This document shows, in pieces, positions 30,004 to 39,800 of a stretch of DNA of 64,000 nt. The notes beneath the pieces are model-generated. The model searched no databases and was not told the DNA's origin. It saw only the letters and a program-made list of their open reading frames with translations. The position numbers were made by a program, and so were the translations under genes. The stretch lies in NCBI RefSeq assembly GCF_025860405.1, contig NZ_CP063785.1:620001-684000 (forward strand), given 5' to 3'. Numbering within the stretch: position 1 is the first letter of the stretch; each line of letters begins with the position of its first letter. Origin of the DNA: Tolypothrix sp. PCC 7712 (GTDB lineage: Bacteria; Cyanobacteriota; Cyanobacteriia; Cyanobacteriales; Nostocaceae).

Positions 30004-30304
30004 AACGGTATTGGTCTTTTTTGCTGTAAATGAGACGATCTTCAACATGAATAGTATCAATTATCGCCACCACTGCTGCATCTAACGGACGATTTTCGTT
30101 TCCAGGAACTTGACGAGCTGCGCTACCACGACTGAAAAGTACCCATTCGTCTACTCCTGCACCTACGATATCTGCTGCTACTTCGTATTTTTGCAGGAGG
30201 TTGCCTTCTTCATCTACTAATTGCAACAACAGTAGTTTCACACCTCGAAGACTTGGTTCTTTTTGCGTGCTAACTACTGTGCCCCGGACTTTAGCAATTT
30301 GCAT
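30002..30304 (-). CDS. ccmL: Carboxysome vertex protein CcmL
   Basis: A 100-residue BMC-P protein that forms the pentameric vertices of the shell. The N-terminus MQIAKVRGTVVSTQKEPSL and the core ADIVGAGVDEWVLFSRGSAA (about 45-64) are diagnostic. It starts 6 bases after ccmK1 with only a weak ribosome-binding site, which suggests translational coupling and low output, as expected for a 12-copy vertex component. Confidence 0.97.
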   Translation of the reverse strand: MQIAKVRGTVVSTQKEPSLRGVKLLLLQLVDEEGNLLQKYEVAADIVGAGVDEWVLFSRGSAARQVPGNENRPLDAAVVAIIDTIHVEDRLIYSKKDQYR

Positions 30305-30310
30305 TACAAA

Positions 30311-30655
30311 TTATGGTCTTCTGCCGAAAGGACGAATGGCGTTGACATTTTCCCGGAACTGCTCTACATCCTCTGTATAACGAATTGGCAGGACATACTC
30401 TAAGTTTTCGTGAGGACGAGCAATGATATGGGTAGACAGTACTTGTCCGCCGTTAACTCGCTTCACAGATTCTACGCCTGCGGCAACGGAGGCTTGAACT
30501 TCGGAAACATCTCCCCGAACGATAACTGTGACGCGACCGCTACCAATTTTTTCGTAGCCTACTAAGGTAACGCGAGCTGCTTTCACCATCGCATCTGCGG
30601 CTTCTACTACTGCGGGAAAGCCCAGCGTTTCTACCATTCCTACTGCAATCGACAT
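30311..30655 (-). CDS. ccmK1: Carboxysome hexameric shell protein CcmK1
   Basis: A 114-residue single-BMC-domain shell protein. The core [20 protein letters not shown] and the pore-region [14 protein letters not shown] are standard. The C-terminal extension [15 protein letters not shown] distinguishes CcmK1 from the shorter CcmK2 upstream. The proteins are otherwise nearly identical, so the pair arose by tandem duplication. It lies 89 bases after ccmK2. Confidence 0.95.
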   Translation of the reverse strand: MSIAVGMVETLGFPAVVEAADAMVKAARVTLVGYEKIGSGRVTVIVRGDVSEVQASVAAGVESVKRVNGGQVLSTHIIARPHENLEYVLPIRYTEDVEQFRENVNAIRPFGRRP

Positions 30656-30744
30656 TAGTTTTAATCCTTAATGACAGTTTTTCACTCTGGACAACAAAAG
30701 CACTCAAGAAGGCAACCCCGTTAATCTATTTTCTTAATGGGTTT

Positions 30745-31053
30745 TTAAGTGCGGAACTGTTCTACGGCTTCTGTATACCGAATCGGTAATACATATTCGA
30801 GGTTTTCATGGGGACGGGCAATGATGTGAGTGGATACTACTTCCCCACCATTTACTCTTCTGGCTGCTTCTACCCCAGCTGCAACTGAGGCTTGCACTTC
30901 CGATACGTCTCCCCGCACAATTACTGTGACTCGTGCGCTACCAATTTTTTCATATCCTACTAATGTTACACGGGCGGCCTTCACCATCGCATCAGCAGCT
31001 TCTACTACTGCGGGGAAGCCCTTGGTCTCAATCATTCCAACTGCAATTGGCAT
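30745..31053 (-). CDS. ccmK2: Carboxysome hexameric shell protein CcmK2
   Basis: A 102-residue single-BMC-domain protein, the main facet component of the shell and first gene of the ccm operon. The sequence [20 protein letters not shown] and the end [10 protein letters not shown] match CcmK2. TAGGAG lies 8 bases before the ATG. It diverges from ndhF4 across a 591-bp intergenic region that probably holds the operon promoter. Confidence 0.96.
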   Translation of the reverse strand: MPIAVGMIETKGFPAVVEAADAMVKAARVTLVGYEKIGSARVTVIVRGDVSEVQASVAAGVEAARRVNGGEVVSTHIIARPHENLEYVLPIRYTEAVEQFRT

Positions 31054-31644
31054 CGCAGAACTCCTACAAAATTAATCCAATCAGTACTGAGCTTTGAAAT
31101 TTTTGACGGGGAAGCTCATCTTGAGCTAAGAAAACACTTCCAAAATAAGCATAGGAAAGCTTGGCGTTCCTGGCAATATAAATCACTATAATAGTTTATA
31201 ATAAAATTGTTTAAGAAAACTTAACAAAAATTAATGCTGTCATTTGGTTAATGAAATTTTACGGATTGCTAGAGCGCTCAAGTAAGCTTTATAATTTTTT
31301 AATTACATTTGTCAAACTTCTATTAATAAAGTTTTTAATTTATTCTCAAGAGATTTGACAAAAGCCTATAACCTTTGCCAGCATTGCCTTTGGTAGATTT
31401 ATCTATTGTCTCCAAGCAAGAGGCTAAAAGGCAGATAAGTTTTACTAATAATACATATAAATTGAAAATGTAAAAGTAAGAATTCCCATACTACAAGTCA
31501 ACTGTAGTTTAGGAATTAAATATTTTTATTCTGTTATATTCACTTTTGCTATCGATCTAATGTCAAGCTAATTAGAGAAAATATATTTAATAAAACTGGT
31601 TTTAAAACAAGGCATTCCATACTGAGTCGTCAAAGGAAATTTAA
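31054..31644. promoter_or_regulatory. Divergent regulatory region between ccmK2 and ndhF4
   Basis: AT-rich, 591 bp, without any gene. It must hold the promoters of both the ccm operon and ndhF4-ndhD4-cupB. The most distinct element is a near-perfect palindrome at 31207-31227: TTGTTTAAG, a 4-base A spacer, then CTTAACAA. Its form (T-N11-A class dyad) suits a LysR-type operator; the LysR gene at 25111 is the obvious candidate regulator. No experimental support can be drawn from sequence. Confidence 0.5.
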
Positions 31645-33501
31645 ATGGATCATTTTCTCTACATTACAAGTTGGTTTGTGCCTTTTTATGGTTTAATAGG
31701 TGCTATTTTGACCTTGCCCTGGGCCATGGGAATTATTCGGCGAACAGGGCCAAGACCAGCAGCATACTTCAACTTGTTGACGACCATTGCCGCATTTATC
31801 CATAGCCTGTTGATATTTCAAAACATCTGGGATAAAGAGCCAGAAACAGTGATAATTAACTGGTTCAAAGTCGCAGATTTAGATTTATCCTTTGCCTTAG
31901 ACATTTCCCCCGTCAGTGTTGGGGCAACGGTGCTGATTACAGGGTTAAGTTTCTTAGCACAAACTTATGCCCTAGGCTATATGGAAAAAGACTGGGCATT
32001 GGCGCGGTTTTTTGGGCTGATCGGATTTTTTGAGGCGGCGCTGAGTGGTTTAGCCATTAGTGATTCTCTATTTCTCAGCTATGCCTTGTTAGAAGTGCTG
32101 ACGCTTTCCACATATTTGCTAGTGGGATTTTGGTATGCACAACCCTTAGTGGTGACCGCAGCGCGGGACGCATTTTGGACAAAAAGGGTCGGAGACTTGT
32201 TACTGCTGATGGGGGTAGTGACCCTTTCTTGCCTAGCTGGTAGTTTGAACTTTTCTGATTTATCTGAATGGGCGCAAACAGCTAGCTTAGATCCAGTCAC
32301 TTCTGCGTTATTAGGATTAGCTTTAATTGCTGGGCCATCTGGTAAATGCGCTCAATTCCCCCTACATCTGTGGTTAGATGAAGCAATGGAAGGGCCTAAC
32401 CCTGCTTCTATACTGCGGAACTCATTGGTGGTAGCAGGTGGTGCTTATGTGCTATACAAAATGCAGCCTTTGTTGGCACTGTCCCCAGTGGCTTTGAATG
32501 CCTTGGTAATTATGGGTACGGTGACAGCAATTGGGGCGACGTTAGTGTCCTTAGCGCAAATTGATATTAAGCGAGCACTATCTCATTCCACTAGTGCATA
32601 CATGGGCTTGGTATTTTTGGCAATGGGTTTACAGCAAGGGGGTGTAGCCTTGATGTTGCTGTTAACTCATGCGATCGCAAAAGCTCTATTATTCATGAGT
32701 TCGGGTTCGATTATCTCTACTACCCACACCCAAAACCTTACAGAAATGGGTGGTTTATGGTCACGGATGCCGGCTACAACCACTGCTTTTGTTGTTGGTT
32801 CGGCAGGGATGGTGACACTGCTACCACTAGGCAGTTTTTGGGCAATGCTGGCTTGGGCAGATGGCTTTGTGAATATTAGCCCTTGGGTGATTGGTGTATT
32901 AGTAATAGTTAATGGCTTAACAGCACTCAATTTAACCAGAGTATTTAGATATATTTTCTGGGGTACACCGCAACAAAAAACCCGCCGTGCGCCTGAAGTG
33001 GGTTGGCAAATGGCATTCCCGATGGTGACCTTGATCATCTTGACTCTGTTATTACCCGTAATGCTACAGCAATGGTACTTACTTCCTAGTTGGGAAAGTA
33101 TTAACTGGTATGTAGTAGCGATATTACTTTCCTCAACCTTAGTAGGGGTAGCAATCGGCTCGGTAATGTATCTAGACAAAGCATGGTCAAGGTCAAGAAT
33201 CCTAGCATGGAGATTTATCCAAGACTTGTTGGGTTACGACTTCTACATCGACCAAGTGTATAAAGTCACCGTAGTCAGCGCTGTAGCCATCCTATCGAAA
33301 ATTTCCGCATGGAGCGATCGCTATTTGATTGATGGCTTAGTCAACTTAGTTGGTTTTGCCGCCATCCTCAGCGGGCAAGGTTTAAAGTACAGCATTTCTG
33401 GACAATCCCAAGGTTATATGCTAACAATCCTCTTCGTTGTCAGCGTCTTGGGATTTTTCATTAGCTGGTCATTAGGGCTACTAGATAAGTTGCCTTTTTA
33501 G
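31645..33501 (+). CDS. ndhF4: NDH-1 subunit NdhF4 of the CO2-uptake complex
   Basis: A 618-residue thylakoid proton-pumping subunit with about 16 membrane helices. GPSGKCAQFPLHLWLDEAME (about 230-249) is the conserved proton-channel segment of NuoL/NdhF proteins, and KRALSHSTSAYMGLV (about 310) is also typical. With NdhD4 and CupB it forms the NDH-1 variant that converts CO2 to bicarbonate. Following genes ndhD and cupB, without cupS, indicate the constitutive F4/D4/CupB type rather than the inducible F3/D3/CupA/CupS type. GGAA precedes the ATG. Confidence 0.85.
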   Translation: MDHFLYITSWFVPFYGLIGAILTLPWAMGIIRRTGPRPAAYFNLLTTIAAFIHSLLIFQNIWDKEPETVIINWFKVADLDLSFALDISPVSVGATVLITGLSFLAQTYALGYMEKDWALARFFGLIGFFEAALSGLAISDSLFLSYALLEVLTLSTYLLVGFWYAQPLVVTAARDAFWTKRVGDLLLLMGVVTLSCLAGSLNFSDLSEWAQTASLDPVTSALLGLALIAGPSGKCAQFPLHLWLDEAMEGPNPASILRNSLVVAGGAYVLYKMQPLLALSPVALNALVIMGTVTAIGATLVSLAQIDIKRALSHSTSAYMGLVFLAMGLQQGGVALMLLLTHAIAKALLFMSSGSIISTTHTQNLTEMGGLWSRMPATTTAFVVGSAGMVTLLPLGSFWAMLAWADGFVNISPWVIGVLVIVNGLTALNLTRVFRYIFWGTPQQKTRRAPEVGWQMAFPMVTLIILTLLLPVMLQQWYLLPSWESINWYVVAILLSSTLVGVAIGSVMYLDKAWSRSRILAWRFIQDLLGYDFYIDQVYKVTVVSAVAILSKISAWSDRYLIDGLVNLVGFAAILSGQGLKYSISGQSQGYMLTILFVVSVLGFFISWSLGLLDKLPF

Positions 33502-33603
33502 TCATTTGTCATTGGTCATTTGTCAATAGGCAATTATCATTGATCGCCTCTGCTTGCTCTTCCTCTCTGCCCTCCTTCCTCATATCCTTAACTAGTTCTG
33601 TGT

Positions 33604-35103
33604 ATGCTGAGTGCGTTGATTTTAGTACCATTAATTGGTGCTGTTGTAATTAGCTTATGGCCACCGGGGATAAATGGTAAAAACTCCCGAGGGATAGCCT
33701 TGGTAGTTGCCAGTATCGCCTTTGTATGGTCGATAATTTTAGCAATTCAATTTAATCCTGGGCAGGTTAGTCAACAATTTGTAGAATTCTTACCTTGGGT
33801 AGATGCCTTAGGTTTAAATTATAATCTTGGGGTAGATGGCTTATCTTTACCTTTGCTAGTTTTGAACGGCTTGTTGACTTGCGTTGCCATCTACAGCAGT
33901 GATGAATCTCTGCAACGTCCAAGATTGTATTACTCATTAATACTGCTGTTAAGTGCTGGGGTAACTGGTGCTTTTATTGCCCAGGACTTACTATTATTCT
34001 TCCTGTTTTACGAAGTTGAACTCATACCCCTATATCTGTTGATTGCAATTTGGGGTGGTGAAAAACGGGGTTATGCAGCTACAAAATTCCTCATTTATAC
34101 TGCTCTTTCTGGGATTTTGATTTTAGCCAGCTTCTTAGGAATGGTTTGGTTGAGTGGTGCGCCTAACTTTGCTCTCGGTTCTTTGAATGCCACGACTCTA
34201 CCATTAGCAACGCAACTTTTGTTACTAGCCGGAATTTTAGTTGGTTTTGGCATTAAGATTCCTCTAGTTCCCTTCCATACATGGTTGCCAGATGCTCACG
34301 TAGAAGCTTCCACACCCATTTCTGTGCTACTGGCTGGGGTACTGTTAAAACTAGGAACTTATGGCTTACTGCGCTTTGGCATGAACTTATTGCCAGAAGC
34401 TTGGACTTATTTGGCTCCCTGGTTAGCGAGTTGGGCTGTAGTCAGTGTACTTTATGGTGCATCTTGTGCGATCGCCCAAAAAGACATGAAAAAAATGGTG
34501 GCATATAGTTCTATTGGACACATGGGCTATATTCTGTTAGGGGCGGCATCTGCGACACAGTTAAGTATTTTAGGCACTGTGATGCAGATGATCAGCCACG
34601 GCTTGATTTCTGCACTCCTGTTTTTGCTGGTAGGGATTGTCTATAAAAAAGCTGGTAGCCGCAACCTAGATGTTATCCGGGGGCTACTAAATCCAGAACG
34701 AGGTATGCCCGTAATTGGTAGCTTAATGGTTTTAGGAGTCATGGCTAGTGCGGGAATTCCAGGAATGATCGGGTTTATTTCCGAATTTGTCATCTTCCGT
34801 GGTAGTTTCCCGGCTTTTCCCGTGCAAACCTTGTTATGTATGATTGGTACAGGTTTGACTGCCGTGTACTTCTTAATCCTGGTAAATAAAGCCTTTTTTG
34901 GACGTTTATCCGAGCAAGTTGTCAATCTACCAAGGGTATATTGGAGCGATCGCCTACCATCGATAGTATTAGCTGTAGTGATTGTAATTTTTGGTATCCA
35001 ACCCTCTTGGTTAGCACGCTGGACTGAACCAACAATCACAGCGATGGTGAATACACAAAACACCGTAGTCACCGTGGCTTTGGATCATCAAAGCAAAAAT
35101 TAA
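33604..35103 (+). CDS. ndhD4: NDH-1 subunit NdhD4 of the CO2-uptake complex
   Basis: A 499-residue antiporter-like subunit with about 14 membrane helices. FYEVELIPLYLLIAIWGG (about 137-154) carries the conserved Glu, KIPLVPFHTWLPDAHVEAST (about 218-237) is the family hallmark, and KKMVAYSSIGHMGYI follows at about 298. It lies 102 bases after ndhF4; the gap holds GTCATTT-type heptamer repeats. It is a partner of NdhF4 in the same complex. Confidence 0.9.
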   Translation: MLSALILVPLIGAVVISLWPPGINGKNSRGIALVVASIAFVWSIILAIQFNPGQVSQQFVEFLPWVDALGLNYNLGVDGLSLPLLVLNGLLTCVAIYSSDESLQRPRLYYSLILLLSAGVTGAFIAQDLLLFFLFYEVELIPLYLLIAIWGGEKRGYAATKFLIYTALSGILILASFLGMVWLSGAPNFALGSLNATTLPLATQLLLLAGILVGFGIKIPLVPFHTWLPDAHVEASTPISVLLAGVLLKLGTYGLLRFGMNLLPEAWTYLAPWLASWAVVSVLYGASCAIAQKDMKKMVAYSSIGHMGYILLGAASATQLSILGTVMQMISHGLISALLFLLVGIVYKKAGSRNLDVIRGLLNPERGMPVIGSLMVLGVMASAGIPGMIGFISEFVIFRGSFPAFPVQTLLCMIGTGLTAVYFLILVNKAFFGRLSEQVVNLPRVYWSDRLPSIVLAVVIVIFGIQPSWLARWTEPTITAMVNTQNTVVTVALDHQSKN

Positions 35104-35110
35104 AATACCA

Positions 35111-35154
35111 GATTGGGTTTGTAGTCAGGATGATGCCAGACTACAAACTCAATC
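35111..35154 (+). promoter_or_regulatory. Stable hairpin between ndhD4 and cupB
   Basis: Two 16-base arms (35111-35126 and 35139-35154) pair with one mismatch around a 12-base loop. No run of T follows, so it is not a classical terminator. It may stabilise or process the mRNA and set the ratio of CupB to NdhF4/NdhD4. Confidence 0.55.
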
Positions 35155-35280
35155 ATCTGTTTGGTAGGTGATGAATAATTAACAATTGATAAAGGCAGAT
35201 AAAAACTACTTAATTTCCCCATTTTAATAAAAAATCAAGCTTGACCAAATCATATTTTAAATTACTAGGAGAAACTGCCA

Positions 35281-36411
35281 ATGGTCACCATCAAAAAGAA
35301 ACCTTATAACAACCCTTTAGGTGAATTTATCAAGCGTTTGCAAACAGGAGAAGCACTGCTGGCTGATAGCCCCCAGAACGTTTTAGAAGTGGTCGGCATT
35401 CTGAAAAGCTATGGCGTAGTTTTAGATGCTTACTCCAATAATCTCATCTACATTGCTGAACATCAATTTTTAGTATTTTTCCCCTTCTTTAAATACTTTA
35501 ATGGGGAATTTAGTTGGCAAAAATTATTTCGTCATTGGTGGCATGACCGAATTAATTTTGAATATGCCGAATATTGTATGAAGTCCATGATGTGGCACGG
35601 TGGCGGTGGACTGGATACATATTTAGATACAAAAGAATTTCAAACAGCCGCCGAAGCGGTAATTGCTGCTAAATTTAAAAACAATCCTTTAGTTATGGTA
35701 ATGCACCAACTGTTTCCCGATTTCTTAATTGAACAGTTGCGTGTTTCTGCATATTACAGTGGCTTGGGGCAATTTTGGCGGGTAATGGCTGATATCTTCC
35801 TGACTTTATCAGACCTATATGACCAAGGAAAAATCAAAACCATTCCCCAAGTTGTAGAACATATTAAAGCAGGCTTAGTTGCGGATGCTAGCAAGCCAAT
35901 TACTTACGCCGTCAAAATTGATAATAAAGTTTATGAACTCCTGCCTAAGAAACTTGGTTTAACCTTCTTAGCAGATACAGCAATACCTTATGTAGAAGCT
36001 GTTTTCTTCCGGGGAACACCTTTTTCTGGCACAGTTACATATAATGCCCAAGCATATCAAATTCCGCCCGATCAATCGCGCTTTCAATATGGTGCATTAT
36101 ATGCAGATCCTTTACCCATTGGTAGCGCGGGCATTCCTCCCACTTTATTAATGCAGGATATGCGGCATTATTTACCAGAGTATTTGCATGAAGTATATCG
36201 CCGCAGTCGTCGCGGTGAAGATGATTTGCTAGTGCAAATTTGTATTACTTTCCAAAAGTCAATGTTCTGTGTAACTACAGCTACGATTTTGGGATTAATG
36301 CCTTATCCATTAGATAGCGAAGATCCATCAGAACAACAAGCTAATCAAGTTTATTTAGAAAAGTGGATGGAACGTTTCAAAACTTCTCGCTTGTTGGAAG
36401 TGAATAAATGA
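35281..36411 (+). CDS. cupB: CO2 hydration protein CupB (ChpX)
   Basis: A 376-residue peripheral protein of the NDH-1MS' complex, thought to hydrate CO2 to bicarbonate on the cytoplasmic side. HHWWHDRINFEYAEYCMKSM-like sequence (about 80-100, with CMKSMMWHGGGGLDTYLDT) is characteristic of CupA/CupB. There are no clear membrane helices. AGGAG precedes the ATG. Absence of a downstream cupS gene supports CupB over CupA. A terminator overlaps its stop codon. Confidence 0.88.
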   Translation: MVTIKKKPYNNPLGEFIKRLQTGEALLADSPQNVLEVVGILKSYGVVLDAYSNNLIYIAEHQFLVFFPFFKYFNGEFSWQKLFRHWWHDRINFEYAEYCMKSMMWHGGGGLDTYLDTKEFQTAAEAVIAAKFKNNPLVMVMHQLFPDFLIEQLRVSAYYSGLGQFWRVMADIFLTLSDLYDQGKIKTIPQVVEHIKAGLVADASKPITYAVKIDNKVYELLPKKLGLTFLADTAIPYVEAVFFRGTPFSGTVTYNAQAYQIPPDQSRFQYGALYADPLPIGSAGIPPTLLMQDMRHYLPEYLHEVYRRSRRGEDDLLVQICITFQKSMFCVTTATILGLMPYPLDSEDPSEQQANQVYLEKWMERFKTSRLLEVNK

Positions 36412-36442
36412 AAAACTCCACCCACTCGTGTGTGGAGTTTTT
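36411..36442 (+). terminator. Terminator of the ndhF4-ndhD4-cupB operon
   Basis: An 11-bp stem AAAAACTCCAC (36411-36421) pairs with GTGGAGTTTTT (36432-36442), with a 10-base loop and terminal T run. It begins at the last base of the cupB stop codon. Confidence 0.85.
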
Positions 36443-36559
36443 GGGCATAGGGCATAGGAAAAAGTTACTGTGTCCCGCCACAAACCCGAAGCAATGGGGT
36501 GAGTATCCCTGTTCATCGAATAAGGTTCGGATAAGACAAATCGATTGGCGTTTAAATCC

Positions 36560-36589
36560 TGTAGAGACGCGATGAATCGCGTCTCTACA
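36560..36589. repeat. Dispersed palindrome TGTAGAGACGCGAT
   Basis: Perfect 14-bp arms TGTAGAGACGCGAT and ATCGCGTCTCTACA around a GA centre. A related palindrome (AGACGCGAT-TA-ATCGCGTCT) occurs at 56539-56558. This is a dispersed palindromic repeat of the kind frequent in Nostocales. Confidence 0.75.
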
Positions 36590-36707
36590 AACCCAAAATC
36601 ATGACGAAAAATGATTAACCGAACTGTATTGCTTGTTCATCGACAAGGAAATAAAGTTTCCCCTTGCTTTCAATAATTGAGGGATGGATTTTGTGCATTA
36701 CGGCTTA

Positions 36708-36816
36708 TATGATGTCTGTTCAAATGCCCGTCATTGCGAACACTTCGTTCTGTACCCTATGGGAAGGTGTTCTGCCAACGCAATGACATATTAAGCGTAA
36801 TTTACCGGACATCATA
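36708..36816. repeat. Nested inverted-repeat element
   Basis: Outer arms TATGATGTCTG (36708-36718) and CGGACATCATA (36806-36816) pair with one mismatch. Inner arms GTCATTGCG (36730-36738) and CGCAATGAC (36779-36787) pair perfectly. At 109 bp with no coding capacity it looks like a folded dispersed repeat or MITE remnant. Confidence 0.55.
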
Positions 36817-36876
36817 CTTATGCCTAACACACATTAAATAGTAATGAGATTCCAATTACCAATTACCAATTACCCA

Positions 36877-39800
36877 TTACCTATTCGCCAAATATTGATA
36901 CATTTGCCAACGCATATCCACTTCCGCTTGCGCTTGTTCTAGCAATTGTTTGGCAACTTCCGGCTTACTCTTGGTGAGCATTTTGAAGCGATTTTCTTGA
37001 TACATGGATTGCTCTACCGATTGCTTCGGTGCTTTCATATCCAATTGCAAGGGATTTTTACCTTGTTTTTGCAACTCAGGATTATACCGATACAGCAACC
37101 ACCTTCCAGATTCTATCAGAGATTTTTGGTGATTCATGCCTGTGGTCATGTTGATGCCGTGGGCGATGCAATGGCTGTAAGCAATAATCAAGGATGGGCC
37201 GTTGAAGGCTTCGGCTTCTAAAAATGCTCTTAGGGTATGTTCATCTCTAGCACCTAAAGCTACACTCGCTACGTAGACATTTCCGTAGGTCATGGCGATT
37301 AAGCCTAAGTCTTTTTTCGGCGCAGGCTTACCACTGGCGGCAAATTTGGCAACGGCGGCTTTGGGGGTGGCTTTTGATGATTGTCCGCCTGTGTTGGAAT
37401 ATACTTCTGTATCCATTACTAAGATATTCACATTGCGACCACTGGCTAAAACATGGTCGATACCGCCAAAGTCAATATCATACGCCCAGCCATCACCGCC
37501 GACAATCCAAACGCTTTTCCGCACTAGGTAATCTGCGATCGCTTTGAGATTTTGGATTTGGGCATGGGGCATGGGGCATTGGGCATTGGGCATTGAGAGA
37601 TTCGGCTTTTGCAATAATTCATCTAGCTTTTGTTTGAGGATTTCTACTCGTTCCCGTTGTTCCCAAATGTCAGCTTCGGTGCTTTGTTTGGCATTGAGAA
37701 TAGAGTCCACTAAATCACTGGGTATTCCCAATTCCCCATGACCCAATTTTTGCAGCAGTTCCGCCGCAAATTCCGCTTGCTTATCTAAAGAAAGGCGGAA
37801 ACCATAACCAAACTCGGCATTATCTTCAAATAAGCTATTCGACCAAGCTGGGCCTCTTCCTTCAGCGTTTGTTGTCCAGGGTGTTGTGGGTAAATTTCCG
37901 CCGTAGATGGAAGAACAACCGGTAGCATTGGCAATGACAGAGCGATCGCCAAACAATTGGGTTAATAATTTTAAATAGGGTGTCTCGCCACAACCAGCAC
38001 AAGCACCAGAAAATTCAAATAATGGTTCTTGCAGTTGTTGTTGGCGGATTTGGTTAAGTTTGAGTTGTCTGCGGTCGGGATTGGGCAAACTTAAAAAGAA
38101 ATCCCAGTTTTTGCGTTCTTGTTCCCGCAAAGGTAACTGTTTTGCCATGTTAATGGCTTTTTTCAATGGCTCAGTTTTATTTTTGGCTGGGCAGACGTTT
38201 ACACAAATAGCGCAGCCTGTACAATCTTCTGGGGCTACCTGAATGGTAAATTTTTGATTGGCAAAGTCTCTATCTTTGGCATCAACTGACTTAAAGCTGG
38301 GCGGTGCATTCAGTAATTCACTTGGTTGATAAGCTTTAGCACGGATGGCGCTGTGAGGACAAACCATCACACATTTACCGCATTGAACGCAGACATCCTC
38401 ATCCCATACCGGAATTTCTTGAGCAACGTTGCGCTTTTCCCACTTGGTTGTACCTGTGGGGAATGTACCATCAGGGGGTAGGGTGCTGACAGGTAAATCA
38501 TCGCCTTCCCAAACCATAATTTTACCTAAAACTTCCCGCACAAATTCTGGGGCTTGGTCGAGTAATGAGGAATTTTCGCTTGGGGATTGGGGATAGTGAA
38601 TTGTTTGGGGGATGTCTACCTTATGCAAGTTAGCCAGGGTATTATCTACGGCTTGCAGATTCATGCGGACAACTTCTGCACCTTTTTTACCGTAGGTTTT
38701 CTCAATTGCTTGTTTGATTTTGGTAATTGCTTCTTCCTGTGGTAAAACATTGGCTAAGGCAAAGAAGCACACCTGCATAATGGTGTTAATTCTCCCACCC
38801 ATGCCGCTATTACGAGCAACTTGGTTAGCATTAATAACATATAACTTCAGGTGCTTATCGATTATTTGCTGTTGCACCTTCACAGGTAAATGTTGCCAAA
38901 CAGTATCCGCATCGTATGGGCTATTCACTAAAATAGTCGCCCCAGGAATCGCTGCTTTGAGAATGTCAATGTTTTCTAAAAATCCCCAGTGGTGACAACC
39001 AATAAAGTTGGCTTTGTCGATGAGGTAAGTTGACCGAATCGGCTGGAGGCCAAAGCGCAGGTGAGAAACCGTCATCGAACCGGATTTTTTGGAGTCGTAG
39101 ACAAAGTAGCCTTGGGCGTAATTGTCGGTTTCTTCCCCAATAATTTTAATTGAGTTTTTGTTTGCCCCCACTGTACCATCGGAGCCTAAGCCGTAAAACA
39201 TCGCCCGCACTACATTATCGGGTTCCGTGGAGAAGTTCGGGTCAAAGCTTAGGGATGTATGGCTAACATCATCATTAATCCCAATAGTAAAGTGATTTTT
39301 CGGCGTAGGTAAGGCCAGGTTATCAAAAACGCCCTTCACCATCGCCGGGGTGAATTCTTTTGAGGATAAACCGTAGCGACCACCAACTATTTTAGGGGAT
39401 GAGGGAGATGAGGGAGATGAGGGAGATGAGGGAGATGAGGGAGATGAGGCTTTTCCTGTTTCCCAGACTTCATGAATGGCGGTTACTACATCTAAATAAA
39501 GTGGTTCGCCGGCGCTACCGGGTTCTTTGGTGCGATCAAGAACTGCGATCGCTTGTACAGTATTAGGTAATGCTGCGATAAATCTTTCGACATCAAAGGG
39601 GCGGAAGAGTCTAACTTTGACGACACCAACTTTTTCGCCTTGCTTGTTGAGGTAATCTACGGTTTCATGGACTGTTTCGCAACCAGAACCCATAATTACA
39701 ATTACGCGTTCGGCATCCGGTGCGCCATGATATTCATAGATTTGATAATACCTGCCAGTGCGATCGCCAAATTCATCCATGAGGCGCTGGACAATGGCGG

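Larger units (their letters stand above)
36412..36876. other. Repeat-filled intergenic region between cupB and nifJ
   Basis: The region separates two convergent genes and holds no gene. Besides the cupB terminator it has the perfect palindrome at 36560-36589, a nested hairpin element at 36708-36816, and TTACCAA/TTACCCA heptamers at about 36848-36880. Confidence 0.7.

Noticed and set aside
32667..33179. A 170-codon - strand frame inside ndhF4
   Set aside because: It lies wholly within a highly conserved membrane-protein gene and is an antisense shadow.
31645..36411. Identification as the inducible ndhF3-ndhD3-cupA-cupS operon
   Set aside because: No cupS follows, a terminator lies directly after the third gene, and the linkage to ccm fits the F4/D4/CupB set.
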